From Amphiduros pacificus (lineage: Eukaryota; Annelida; Polychaeta; Phyllodocida; Hesionidae), in assembly GCA_949316495.1 (NCBI GenBank), contig OX439004.1, forward strand, positions 1,056,501 through 1,120,500: a stretch of DNA of 64,000 nt, read 5' to 3'. Position numbers and translations under genes: made by a program. This document shows, one piece after another, positions 39,424 to 50,179 of the stretch (its first letter is position 1; every line of letters starts with the position of its first letter). The notes under the pieces were generated by a model. That model made no database searches, was not told the origin of the DNA, and saw only the letters and a program-made list of their open reading frames with translations.

Positions 39424-40311
39424 CTTTTTTGCGACCAAAATACTTTTAACATGTAAAGCGTTATGATTTTAATGTTTTCCGAGGTGTTTTTTGAAGCCGA
39501 TTGAGCTTTTTAATCAAATTTGATTATTTGATTTAATATTTTTAAATTTCGGACCCTCTCCCTTATGGCCTCCAGACTATCTTGATTATTTTACACTTCG
39601 TACGACTCTGGCGTGGGGTCGGAATGTCCATTTCTAAGCTGTATATATTGAACTCCATGTTTTCTATGGAGATTTTTCAATATTATTAGGAACTTTATTA
39701 CCATTATTTTTGTTGGGTTGTTGGTCGTTTTTACCCAATTTTGGGGGGGGGCATAGATGCATATTTGCCTATGATTTTTTACCCCATGGGGGATATAAAA
39801 AATCATTTTTGGAAATATATATTTATTTCTTGTTTTTTCTTTCTTCTGCGTTTCCTTGTTGTTGTCAAGGTAAATTAATTTTTGGTTTTTAAGATATATA
39901 TTGTTTGTACAGTGATCTAGAATAGTTTATTCACATTACGGAGGTCTTCCATAATTCTACTTCATTCTGCGGGGGGGGTTTTCTGTGTCCCAGTTTTGGG
40001 CTTCCAGGATGTCATCAAGTGTTTCCAACTCCTGGAAACTACTGGGAAGTTGGTCTGAGACAGGTTGATCCGGTAGGGAGGAAACATTGTTGGTTTCTAT
40101 CCCTTTGACCGTCCCTTCGTCCTTTTCTTCTATTACGTTGTCTGAAAATTAGAAGTGATAATCTTAGCGACATGTGGGGGTTTGTACCTTTTTGTGCAAA
40201 GAAACTTTCTCCCTGGTCTATGATTGTATTAGGGGTGTATATTTGTATATATATCTTGCCGTTTTTCGAGTTTGTAGCTACCAATTTTTTGGCATGTTTT
40301 GTATAAAACTC
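39424..40311. other. No gene recognised
   Basis: Low-complexity and T-rich on the + strand, with a (G)9 run near 39750 and another near 39971. It may include the 3' part of the Penelope-like element, but no conserved domain was seen. One minus frame (40284-40039, RNRRKGRRDGQRDRN) has no recognisable fold. Confidence 0.4.
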
Positions 40312-40554
40312 TTATATGAGGGTCAATGACATACTTGCTGTTTTGGTTAGTTCGGAACAGAATTGGTTCCTTTTGTGGTGTCTCTTTAGGTTGTCCAATC
40401 TTGAATAATCTATTCCGCACCATTCGCACCTATGCCGCACTTGTTGTGCTGCGTGTGCATTTTTTCTGTGGCGTATTAGCGCCCGTCTGGTAGTATAAAT
40501 GTTGCCACAGAGGTCACAAAAGGATAACCCTGTTGTTTGGACGCCATCGTGCAT
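40312..40554 (-). CDS. Small protein with two C2H2 zinc fingers
   Basis: 80 residues from a Met. Two C2H2 fingers: FCDLCGNIYTTRRALIRHRK-NAH and RCEWCGIDYSRLDNLKRHHK-RNQFC (the last ligand Cys rather than His). No linker of the classical TGEKP type. It lies 3' of the Penelope-like RT on the same strand. It could be a second ORF of that element, the start of another inserted element, or a host gene fragment. Function unknown. Confidence 0.45.
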   Translation of the reverse strand: MHDGVQTTGLSFCDLCGNIYTTRRALIRHRKNAHAAQQVRHRCEWCGIDYSRLDNLKRHHKRNQFCSELTKTASMSLTLI

Positions 40555-40639
40555 GGTTTTGTTGCGGGAGACTATTGTGTATTGTCATTGTTGTTAAGGG
40601 TAACGGGGCACTGTTACTGCACGCCGTCGCTCGGGCCGA

Positions 40640-42272
40640 GTCTTATTAGGGCTCCAGAGTCCACCGCGAGAAGCGGTAAATCGAATTTGGCCGGCTTGAT
40701 TCAGGGTTGATTGCTTGATTTCCCTTAGAGCCTAGTTGGAATACTCCATTGCGCCGAAAACTGTTTTTTTAGTCATATTTAATGTGTTTTTGTATTGTAC
40801 ATTTTTATGACTGGTTTTCTGGTGTTTTTTAAACGTATTTAAAATAAATGTTAGGTTTTGCAGGTGTACTTTTCTGGACCTTTATACTCTCTTCTATTTT
40901 GCGAGCTTTTCACTGTTTTGTGGAACTTTCGTTTGAGGCAAAATTGGCACCTCCATAGTCTTCTGCAGGGTGGTGTAGTTTGGTTTGTTTTGTGTGTTGT
41001 TGTTTGGTTACAAGATGCTCTGATCAGTTTGTCTGATATGTTCTTTGGGCGTCTGAATGCTACTAATGGTTTTTCTGGGAAAGCATCCTTTTGTGGTGAC
41101 AGTTTTAGTAGGGGCCAGTATTTCCTTAATAATTTTTGGAAATTTGGATTGGCCTCATTGTAGGTGGTAATTAGAGGTACCTTTGATTGCTCTTCCTTTT
41201 TATTTTATTTTTGATTGAGCAGATCATCCCAGTTCTTGTCTCTAAGTCTAGGAGTTTTTCTTCTCCCTGGTCAAATACCATAAAGATGTCATCATTATAC
41301 GTAAGGTATAAGGCTGGTTTTTATGGGGCATTCTTTAGGAGTTTGTCCTCTAGGTGTGCCATAAAGAGGTTGGCATATGAGGGGGCTACTCTGGTACCCA
41401 TTGCTGTACCTCCTATTTGGAGGAAATGTTCACCATTGAAGGTGAAGTTGTTCATTTTCAATACTGCCTCTAATAGGCTCATTAGGCTCTTGATGGTGGC
41501 CTTGCCTTTGTAGTTCTTTACCAGGCATCTATATACTGCGTTAAGGCCCTCATTGTGGGGTATGTTTGTATATAGGCTAGTCACATCCATTGTGGCTACA
41601 ATGATTTCATTGTTACTATGGAAAGTAGAGATTTTCCTAATGAAATCTGTGGTGTCCCTTACATATGAAGGGGTTTCTTTGACAAAGGGTTTAATATGCT
41701 CGTCAACAAATGCAGAAATTTGTTCTGTGGGAGACCCATTTCCACTGATAATGGGGCTCCCTATGACCAGTTTCTTGTGTATTTTGGGTAGGAAGTAGTA
41801 GTTGGCTGTTCTTACCTCATGGGAACACAATGACATGTAGATATCATTGTCGATTTCGTCCTTGTCATAAATCTTATTCAGTATGTTCCTTACACTGGTT
41901 TTGTGTTGTTCTGTTAGGTCATTAGGGGTTTTGACATAGAAGTTTACGTCATTCAGTTGTCTTTCTGCTTCTTTAATATAATCTTCTGTATCCATAATCA
42001 CTATGGATGAATCCTTGTCTGCCTTTTTTTATAGTGATGGAGTTGTTTTTGCTTAGGGATTCTAAGGCCTTTTTTTCCTCTTTAGTGAAGTTTTGGGTGC
42101 AGGGTGCCCTAGGGACAAATTTTTGTATGTCCCTTTGTATGCATTTGAAGAAAGTTTCAAGCACAGGGTCTCTAGATGTGGTTTTTGGTTCCCAAGTGCT
42201 TTTCGGTTTGAATTTTGTCTGGGTCTGAGGTGGATCTACATCTACATCTATAACTTTACTCGGCAAAACCAA
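40640..42272 (-). mobile_element. Penelope-like element (PLE), reverse transcriptase region
   Basis: Minus-strand coding: N-terminal KSTWEPKTTSRDPVLETFFK and EEKKALESLSKNNSITIKK (42272-41973), then the RT frame (42001-41321), then MVFDQG and the thumb KPLVAFRRPKNISDKLIRAS (about 41080-41010). A frameshift near 41990 and a stop near 41320 break it. The GIY-YIG nuclease expected downstream in many PLEs was not found, so it is either lost or the element is of an EN-deficient type. Cut at its 5' side by the CR1/Rex1-type LINE. Confidence 0.85.
41321..42001 (-). CDS. PLE reverse transcriptase core (226 aa)
   Basis: Motifs in order: MDTEDYIKEAERQLNDVNFY, TANYYFLPKIHKKLVIGSPI, ISGNGSPTEQISAFVDEHIK, VATMDVTSLYTNIPHNEGLN, MNNFTFNGEHFLQIGGTAMG, TRVAPSYANLFMAHLEDKLL. 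The catalytic DD motif (YNDDIF) follows just after the stop. All are diagnostic of Penelope-like RTs rather than LINEs. Confidence 0.9.
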   Translation of the reverse strand: MIMDTEDYIKEAERQLNDVNFYVKTPNDLTEQHKTSVRNILNKIYDKDEIDNDIYMSLCSHEVRTANYYFLPKIHKKLVIGSPIISGNGSPTEQISAFVDEHIKPFVKETPSYVRDTTDFIRKISTFHSNNEIIVATMDVTSLYTNIPHNEGLNAVYRCLVKNYKGKATIKSLMSLLEAVLKMNNFTFNGEHFLQIGGTAMGTRVAPSYANLFMAHLEDKLLKNAP

Positions 42273-42339
42273 ATGTCATCCCGCCGAAAGTGCAAGGTTG
42301 CACTAAGGGGTGAAGCTGATGCACACCAGCTGCTTGTTG

Positions 42340-43842
42340 CCAACCTTTATACTCTGGCATGGGAGTTCCTGAAGGATGCCGAGCTACCTGGTTCCAATGA
42401 AGTTAATTTAGGGGGGAAGGTTATTCCAGTCAGTCACTGTCCTTGGAAAATAGCGGTATTTATAGGGTCACAGCTTGTCGCCATTTCGATATATCGAATT
42501 CCATGGTTTCTCCGTGTATGAGCTGATTTCATTTTGACATGTTCTGGAAGTTTCAAGGCTATTTCACCATGTATAGCCTTGTACAATAAAACCAGCCTCT
42601 TGTGTCCTTCTCCCTGCTAGTGAATCCCATTTTAGGTCTTCCAGGATTTTTGTTACAGTGCCTGTTTCTCTCTTCCAGTTGCCAGACACAAATCTAGCAG
42701 CTTGTCTTTGAACTGATTCTATGCGGTCTATATCTTTTTTGAGGTAAGGATCCCACACACTTGATGCATATTCTAAGTGAGGGCGCACAAGTGTATTATA
42801 GGCAGCCTCTTTGATATTTCCTGGGCACATATTGAAATTCCTTCTTACAAATCCTAGTACTTGATTTACTTTGCAGACAATGTTGTTGATATGTTCATCC
42901 CATTTCATATTTGTTTGGAGCTCAACTCCAAGGTAGGGATGATGTTCAACATGTTGCAAGATGTGACCATTTAATGTATATTTTCTTGAATCAAGAGCTT
43001 GGCTTTTTTCTTGCTGCTCAGGGTGTAGCATTTCTGAGCATTGAAGTCCATTTGCCACTCACTGGACCATTCCTCCAGCATATTTAGGTCCTCTTGCAGT
43101 TTTACTGCATCTTCGTCATCTTCAACTATTCTATATAGTAGGCTGTCGTCAGCAAAGAGCCTTATGTTTGAATATTTTAGCTTCTCTCCAATGTCATTAA
43201 TATAGAGTAGAAATAGTATTGGTCCAAAGTACTGTACCCTGGGGCACTCCAGATTTAACATGGACAGGGTCCGATTCATCACCGTCAATAACTACCCTCT
43301 GCTTACGGTTTGTAAGCAAGCTTTTTATCCATGAACCGACCTGCCCTGAGATTCCGTAATGCTCGGGCTTGTGATTCAGCCGTTCGTGGCAGACTGTGTC
43401 AAAGGCTTTACTAAAATCGAGAATGAGCATGTCAACATTTTGCCCATCGTTTCTAGCCTTGAGTATATCCTGTAAGGTTGTGATTAACTGAGTTTCACAA
43501 GAGTGGCCTGTCCTGAAGCCATGCTGAAAATTTACCAGGATATTGTAAAGTTCGCAGTGATTCATCATGTGTCTGACAATTATGTGCTCCAAAATCTTAC
43601 AGGGGACAGATGTCAGACACTGGCCTGTAGTTTGCGGCACAACTTTTATCTCCTTTTTTAAAGACTGCAACTATATTTGCTGTGCGCCATGCTTTTGGGA
43701 CTTCTTCTTTGTTGAGTGAGTCTTGGAATATTTTTTGGAGGATTGGAGCTATTTCATGTGAACATTCTTTCAAGACTCTTGTGGGTATTTGATCTGGGCC
43801 ATTGGCCTTTTTGCAGTTTAGGTTAGAGAGCAATTTTTCCAC
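42340..43842 (-). pseudogene. CR1/Rex1-type LINE ORF2, RT and C-terminus
   Basis: Four frames: KKANGPDQIPTRVLKECSHE, FQHGFRTGHSCETQLITTLQ, LILDFSKAFDTVCHERL, SGVPQGTVL, LGPILFLLYINDIGEKL, NIRLFADDSLLYRIVEDD (catalytic FADD), YLGVELQTNMKWDEHINN and RPHLEYASSVWDPYLKKDID. The FADDSLLYR form and C-terminal WDPY block are typical of CR1/Rex1-like elements. Broken by frameshifts. Confidence 0.85.
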
Positions 43843-43868
43843 ACCATCAACTGTGATGGTAATTGGCT

Positions 43869-45801
43869 CTATCTGTGAAGTTGGATCACCTCAGTAGAAA
43901 AAACAGATTTGTACTGTCGGGAAAGACATTCTGCCTTGCCTTTACTGTCTTTCACTTCAATGCCATTTTCTGTTAGTGTTGGTACACCAACAGTATCTTT
44001 GCGCCTGGCTCTAATATAGTTCCAGAACCTTTTTCCCAATGATGGTCTGCTGAATTCAATGTCAGGTAAATCGAGTAGCCCAAGGACATATTCATTGTGC
44101 GATTCTCTCAACTTATGTTTTATGTGTTTCCTAAGGTTTCTGAATTTTCTACGGTCAGAATCCTTTTTAGTTTTTTCAGCCTTGTTGTATAGTCTTTGTT
44201 TTCTTCTTATTTGTCTCTTGATTTCCTTTGTTATCCATGGCACATCCCATCTACCAGTTATTTTCTTAATAGGAATGTGTTTATTAATGGACTCCATAAG
44301 CTTATTCGTGAACTTATTGTTCAGAGTTTCAACTGGGAGACTTGAGTCCTTAACTTCATCTTCAAAATAGACATGCATGTCTTGCTTTATTGCAGTCATG
44401 TCTCCTTTTTTGTACAGCAGTACATTTCTTGGCTTCTTCTTGGCCAGTGTGGCTTTTGCATTGATTTCTGTTATCACCACATCATGGTCACTCATACCTG
44501 GATGGACAGATACATTATTTACTAGGCTAGGGTTTGTCGTACCGACCAGGTCTAACCTATTGTCTCCCCTGGTTGGGTGCGGGTTTACTTGTGTGAGACA
44601 GTGTTCATTAAAAGTATCGATCATTACTGTGTTTAGGTCAATCCCATATGCAGGGCTTGGCTTATAGGACATATTCTCCCATGTGATATCTGGTACATTG
44701 AAGTCCCCTGTTAGTAATATATTAGGGGTGTTTGTGTCGGACTGGGGAATCTTTCCAAGAGATGCATTTAATTCATGGACGTTAGATATATTTCTGTCTG
44801 TTGGCCTATAGTAACATCCTATGAACAATGGTTTTGTTCCTGTTATGTTAAGATTTCTCCATTCAAGTTCACAGTCAGTTTTTAGGCTCTCCTCCTTTGG
44901 GTCTGACAGCCACCTTTTATGGATACCGATCAGTACCCCACCACCACCCTTACATCTGTCTTCTCTCCCTATATCATAATCAGGGTGGATGGCACTGTCT
45001 ACAATAGTGTGGTCTATGTGGGATTCCGTAATGCATAATATATCAGGGTAATTATGTTCAGTTATTAATTCCTGTAGCTCCAATTGCTTTTTGGTTGAGT
45101 TGAGGCCTCTACAGTTCACTGTCATAACCTTAAGCTTTTCAATATTTTGCTTTTTTCTACCTTGCTTTGGTCTTGTGGGGGAGGTTTTCCCTGCAGATTG
45201 ATCATCTGTTCTTTCACTTGTGATACTTTCATCACTTAGTGTTTCGAAGAGATTACTTGTTTCAGGTTCATTTACAAAGAAAGCATCAGAAATATTAGGG
45301 AGGCGACATTTCCAGCACTCACATGACAGCCATCTTTGTTTATTGAATAACTCATAATCTTTATTTGTGAGCCCATCACATTTAATGTGTACGTATGTGT
45401 CATTCATCACACTGCATGGCTCTGTGATCTTTAGCAACTGGTCGTTCACACACTCGACAAGGAAATTGAACAGGCCCTGGATGTGGGTGAACATCGCCAC
45501 ATAATAGTAGCAGGGATATCAGGAAAAGTAGCACAAGATTATTGCATCTTTTCTTCATATTTGCTTTATTCCAGTAGCAGAAATTCTGTTTCTTGTATAT
45601 CATGCTGGCTTTGTGTAAGGCAGTGCCCAGTATTGGGTTTCTTTGAATCATACATTGCTTGTGTTTTAGGTCATTAACCATTAACGATGCGGTACTTCTG
45701 GATTTGTTGGAATTATTGCCAAAATTTCCTTCACGAGTTATGCTTGTCACCAAGATGCAGACAAGACAATTTAGAATCAGTTTTGGGAGATAATCATTCA
45801 T
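43869..45801 (-). pseudogene. CR1/Rex1-type LINE ORF2, N-terminus, endonuclease and linker
   Basis: Two overlapping frames (45801-45400, 45500-43869) with one frameshift inside the PHD-like region. N-terminus: hydrophobic NNLVLLFLISLLLL, then CGDVHPHPGP, FPCRVC, AMQCDE / HIKCDGL and CECWKCRLPN. Endonuclease: VMTVNCRGLN, ILCITESHID, CYYRPTDRN, NILLTGDFNVPDITWE and PGMSDHDVVITE, with all catalytic signatures kept. Then the linker (WITKEIKRQIRRKQRLYNKA, GKRFWNYIRARRKD) ends at 43869. Confidence 0.85.
45472..45498 (-). other. 2A-like motif variant in LINE ORF (GDVHPHPGP)
   Basis: Residues 102-110 of the frame starting at 45801, right after a hydrophobic run (LLLL) and right before the PHD-like cysteines. 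Canonical 2A is D-V/I-E-x-N-P-G-P; here Glu and Asn are both His or Pro/His variants, so ribosome skipping is doubtful. Confidence 0.55.
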
Positions 45802-45954
45802 CTTTTTGTGTGTGTTTTGGATAAAAATGGATGGATTTTTTTGTTTGTTTTTGTTTTATGGACTGGATAATTCAAATTTGTTTAATTTGAACTTTTTTGT
45901 TTGACTTGGTGATTGAGCTTATATTTGTTCCACTTTGTGGTTGTGGATCTTTTT

Positions 45955-46490
45955 GTCGGAGTCCAAGGGTGCAATTTGGTACTCTCAATTTTTGAACAAT
46001 TTTGATTCACAACTCCTTGATGTTTGTTCAAATTGGTATAGTCCAAGGGTTCAGCTTGGTACATATACAGATTTTGATTAATTTGAACTTTTTTGTTTCA
46101 CTTGGTGATTGTGCTTATATTTGTTCCACTTTGTGGATCTTTTTGATGGAGCCCAAGGGTGCAATTTGGTACTCTCTTATTTTTTGCTTTTTTCAAGAAC
46201 CTTGTCCAAGTGTTCAATTTGGTACAAGTTTTTGTTGGAGCCCAAGGGTGCAATTTGGTACTCTCTTCTTTTTTGCTTTTTTCAAGAACCTTGTCCAAGT
46301 GTTCAATTTGGTACAAGTTGCTTTTTCTTTGCCCAAGTGTGCAATTTGGTGCAAAGGATTTTTTCTTTATTTTATTCTCCTTTTAAAGGGAAGAATTTTT
46401 ATGTCCAAGTGTGCAATTTGGTCCAGAAATTTTTATTCACAACTCCTTGATGTTTGTTTTGAGCCCAAGGGTGCAACTTGGTGCTTGGTT
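45955..46490 (-). repeat. Tandem repeats in LINE 5' region
   Basis: Nine units with the core CCAAGGGTGCAATTTGGTAC or its variant CCAAGTGTTCAATTTGGTAC on the + strand, at about 45962, 46042, 46152, 46205, 46239, 46292, 46332, 46403 and 46463. A larger piece (GTGATTG...TTATATTTGTTCCACTTT) is also duplicated at 45908 and 46100. They lie between the promoter-like 5' end and the ORF. Confidence 0.8.
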
Positions 46491-46729
46491 ACAATCAAGG
46501 TTTTGGTGCTTTTCTATAGATGTATGGACGGCCGGCAGGTAAACCGGTACCTACCAACCCTCGTCAAAATTTACACTGAATTTGTTCACTGATATATTGC
46601 TAAAAGTGTGAATTTAAAGCGGGGAGTGCTTTGGTTGAGGTAGGTAGTCACTGCAGTGTTAATTTGATCCGTTTGAGCCCAGTAAATTGCCGATATAAAC
46701 AACAAAATACGGAGCCAATTCAAAACACT

Positions 46730-46755
46730 GCCATCTTGTTACTTACGCATGCGCA
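46730..46755 (-). promoter_or_regulatory. Candidate NRF-1 and YY1 sites at the LINE 5' end
   Basis: On the minus strand TGCGCATGCGT (NRF-1-like palindrome, 46745-46755) precedes AAGATGGC (YY1 core, 46730-46737) by about 8 bases. YY1 near the 5' end is known to set transcription start in human L1; use here is inference. Confidence 0.4.
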
Positions 46756-46790
46756 CCCCGTTGTTCCCCGTTGTGGATGGGGCAGTTTGT

Positions 46791-46949
46791 GAAGAGGATG
46801 GGTTGTTGGAAAGGGCAAAATGGGTTGTTATGCTAGGTTGGGTTTTATTGGGACTCTCCTGATTATCCAGAGTGTCTGGATTTGAATCGTGCCAAAATGA
46901 TTTGATTTTACTTGCATATTATGATTTCATGGCAAACAGCCTTCTTACC
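46791..46949. other. Short spacer, nothing recognised
   Basis: G/T-rich on the + strand, between the LINE 5' end and a LINE fragment. Confidence 0.4.
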
Positions 46950-47156
46950 AATTTAGCCATGTACCACCCAGGCTTCAGCTAATCTTGCTAAAATATGGTA
47001 GCTGAGTCCATACTTTTCAATGGTATCAAATGTTGCTGGAAGATCAAAAGGATCAGAACTATTCTTGTCAAGGCCATGATGAATGTCGAGTATATCTTGC
47101 AAGGCGGTCTCAGTACTATAGAATTTCTTAAATGTGGATTTAGTTTGACAGTAAGG
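46950..47156 (-). mobile_element. CR1/L2-like LINE fragment with internal deletion
   Basis: Encodes FYSTETALQDILDIHHGLDK, then LPATFDTIEKYGLSYH, that is, the RT pieces [10 protein letters not shown]...AAFDTID joined to KYGLSYH with the intervening 90 or so residues missing. It abuts the 36-bp minisatellite. Confidence 0.65.
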
Positions 47157-48282
47157 CCATGTCACTCCAGATGGTGCCCAGTTTAATAGGGCTATGTCAC
47201 TCCAGATGGTGCCTATTATAAGTAGGCTATGTCACTCCAGATAGTGCCTAGTATCAGTACGGTCATGTCACTCCAGATAGTGCCTAGTATCAGTAGGCCA
47301 TGTCACTCCAGATGGTGCCCAGTTTAATAGGGCTATGTCACTCCAGATGATGCCTAATATCAGTAGGACCATGTCACTCCAGATGGTGCCTAGTATCAGT
47401 AGGACCATGTCACTCCAGATGGTGCTTAGTGTCAGTAGGGCCATGACACTCAAGATGGTGCCTAGTATCAGTAGGACCATGTCACTCCAGATGGTGCCTA
47501 GTGTCAGTAGGAGCATGACACCCCAGATGGTGCCTAGTATCAGTAGGACCATGACACTCCAGATGGTGCCTAGTATCAGTAGGGCCATGTCATTCCAGAT
47601 GGTGCCTAGTTTCAGTAGGAGCATGACACTCCAGATGGTACCTAGTATCAGTAGGACCATGACACTCCAGATGATGCCTAGTATCAGTAGGGCCATGACA
47701 CTCCAGATGGTGCCCAGTTTCAGTAGGGCCATGTCACTCCAGATGGTGGCTACTATCAGTAGAGCCATGTCACTCCACATGGTGCCTAGTTTCAGTAGGG
47801 CCATGTCATTCCAGATGGTGCCTAGTTTCAGTAGGGCCATGTCACTCCAGATGGTGCCTAGTATCAGTAGGGCCATGTCACTCCAGATGGTGCCTAGTAT
47901 CAGTAGGGTCATGTCACTCCAGATGGTGCCTAGTAGGATCATGTCACTCCAGATGGTGCCTCGTATCAGTAGGGCCATGTCACTCCAGATGGTGCCTAGT
48001 TTCAGTAGGGCCATGTCACTCCAGATGGTGCCTATTATCAGTAGGGCATGTCATTCCAGATGGTGCCTAGTATCAGTAGGGCATGTCATTCCAGATGGTG
48101 CCTAGTATCAGTAGGGCCATGACACTCCAGATGGTGCCTAGTATCAGTAGGGTCATGTCACTCCAGATGGTGCCTAGTTTCAGTAGGGCCATGTCACTCC
48201 AGATGGTGCCTAGTTTCAGTAGGCCATGTCACTCCAGATGGTGCCTAGTATCAGTAGGGCCATATAACTCCAGATGGCTCTT
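47157..48282 (+). repeat. 36-bp minisatellite, about 31 units
   Basis: Consensus unit starts GGCCATGTCACTCCAGATGG and continues TGCCTAGTATCAGTAG. Most units are 36 bp; a few are 35, 34 or 26. Because 36 is divisible by 3 and the unit lacks stops in some frames, it makes long frames on both strands (a 12-residue repeat such as MSLQMVPSISRA). No sign that either is a gene. Confidence 0.95.
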
Positions 48283-49331
48283 GTGACATAGTTCACATCA
48301 CCAACACTGGCAAACAGTCAACATAGCCAAATGAGTAAAATGGACTCTTATTTATTTTCCTGCCCTAAATACCTATTTATCTTTTAGAAATTTATATTTA
48401 TAAGTTGATAACTTTAGCCATTTATTGATTCACAGGTCATATTCTAACCAGCCAGGTTTAATAGACCATTTCAAATTGGTTGAAATTGACGACATTGGCC
48501 AAATATTCTATTCCACCTGTCTTTAAAATATATTCAATTCGTATCTAAGCCAATTCCAAAGATCATTACAACAGAATATGCCAAATATTGCTTTCGTCAA
48601 GAACATATCTTTGCACAATTTTGCTTAAAGAATTCCAAAATCAAACAGGCCTGTCCGGCACATGAAACCCTTGAGCCGATCACGTCTACCACATAATTAT
48701 TTTTCGAAATTAAAATTTTTAATTTCGTAATTTCTGATTTCTCTATCTGATACCTGCTAATCAACACAGTGATACAAAAAAAAACATTATATCTTGTCTC
48801 TTGTGAGAGAAAATATTTAAAAATCACAAATAAATCAAATCTGTTTAATTATGGATGAAATTCACTACATTGGATGGCTAAGATATATTTATTAAAACCA
48901 TAGTTATCAGGCATGCAAAAATCAGTTCCAGTATATTTTAAGTCTGAGTAAATTAGCATTTAACAAAGGCAAAACCATTGCCACCATAATAGAAACTGGA
49001 AGGAGCGGAGAATAAGTGTGACAATTTCGAAATGATGTTGTCATGTGCATTTCTTTTATGATTAATATCGCATATTAATGAAAGTGATCCTGAACACATC
49101 ACAGGGGAGGTGTTTGTGAACATATAATTTTGTGTGGAAAGATATATGGTGTGAGCAAAAAGTGTTAACACCACGTTTATGCTTTGTCAATCGGAGGCAG
49201 ATAGGAAAAACCATCTGGTGGACTATATAGATACACAATACTAGTGTCTATCTTAATGTCAGACATGGTGGCCTCCAGGAACAATGTACAGAGAATCAAT
49301 GATATAAATCTAACCTCTGCTATGTGAATCT

Positions 49332-49507
49332 CAATTGCTGATCCCTCTATCATTATAATCCAGGTTTCAGAGGAGACGATCAGACAGAACAACATAACAA
49401 TAACATAGTCAGAACAGTTCAATTGCTGATCCCTCCATCATTATAATCCAGGTTCCACAGGAGACAATCAGACAGAGTAATATAACAATAACATAGTCAG
49501 AATAGTT
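49332..49507. repeat. 88-bp tandem duplication
   Basis: Copies at 49332-49419 and 49420-49507 both start CAATTGCTGATCCCTC and end in ACATAGTCAGAA-AGTT, with about nine differences. Confidence 0.9.
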
Positions 49508-49570
49508 ACAACTCTGCTTATGTTCTGATCTTAACATCAAAAGGTCACTTTGAAGAAACAAAACATACAT

Positions 49571-49576
49571 TTTATT
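49571..49576 (-). terminator. Candidate POLR1H polyadenylation signal
   Basis: AATAAA on the minus strand, about 580 bases past the POLR1H stop. Not shown to be used. Confidence 0.25.
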
Positions 49577-50154
49577 TGAAATTCTTTAATTAAATTATTT
49601 AAGTTTACACTGAGATAATATTCCTGAACAGTTTGTTCTGTCCAGATGAGAGGTCACAAATCTATTTACAACAGAATATTATCATGCTTATTAACAATGT
49701 GGAGGTATGGTGATGATTTTATGATGGTAATGATAAATAATTAGAGAAGCATGGGCTTCAGAGGACAATAGATTTGCTTATCCCAAACAAAGTCAAAGAA
49801 CTCTTGTTTCTCCTCACTGTCATACCCTACCTTTAACAACAATAACAATGTTTCAAGTACTACATAAGTTCCTAGCTCAGCTGAGGCCCCTGAATGAAAT
49901 ATTTACAATGATAGTAATTCAGGTACATGTTGTATTTAATAAAAATACCTCTTGAATTAGAAGAAAGTTTCCATTGTTCTTGTTGATCTTTATGAAGCAA
50001 TAAATAAAATCTCACACTCAAAATGTCATACTTGCACATCTGTACAAAATCAAGAATAGTTCTCACACATAAGCTGCCATTGTTGTACATCAGGACAATG
50101 TTGAGAATGGTTTTTTTTTGCATAAATCATCCATACTTGGAAATTGCTTTCAAG

Positions 50155-50179
50155 TTATGAGTATTCCTGCTCCTGTAGC
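50155..50179 (-). CDS. POLR1H: POLR1H exon 4 (terminal, eight codons and stop)
   Basis: After ATTTTGCAG the sequence completes GGG and reads LQEQEYS then TAA. It corresponds to the KFQEKEDS end of human ZNRD1. Short, but phase, acceptor and residues all fit. Confidence 0.8.

Larger units (their letters stand above)
42255..46790 (-). mobile_element. CR1/Rex1-type LINE
   Basis: A 4.5-kb minus-strand element inserted next to the PLE. Layout: promoter-like 5' end (46790-46500), tandem-repeat 5' region (46490-45955), ORF with hydrophobic segment and 2A-like motif (45801-45472), PHD-like Cys cluster, endonuclease (45100-44450), linker, RT (43842-42970), thumb and C-terminus (43058-42340). Frameshifts at about five points in the RT. 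The 3' boundary, near a TAGATG run at 42240-42255, is uncertain. Confidence 0.8.
48283..50154. other. Mostly intergenic; POLR1H 3' UTR at right end
   Basis: No gene seen. Contains an 88-bp tandem duplication (49332-49507), a perfect short palindrome around 48703-48726 (CGAAATTAAAA and its complement), and probably the POLR1H 3' UTR. Confidence 0.5.

Noticed and set aside
39424-42272. Hammerhead ribozyme expected in a Penelope-like element
   Set aside because: No CTGATGA core found on the minus strand in this range.
47268-48286. Long frames on both strands (256, 248 and 67 residues)
   Set aside because: Product of a 36-bp repeat without stops in those frames; no start context, splice signals or domain.
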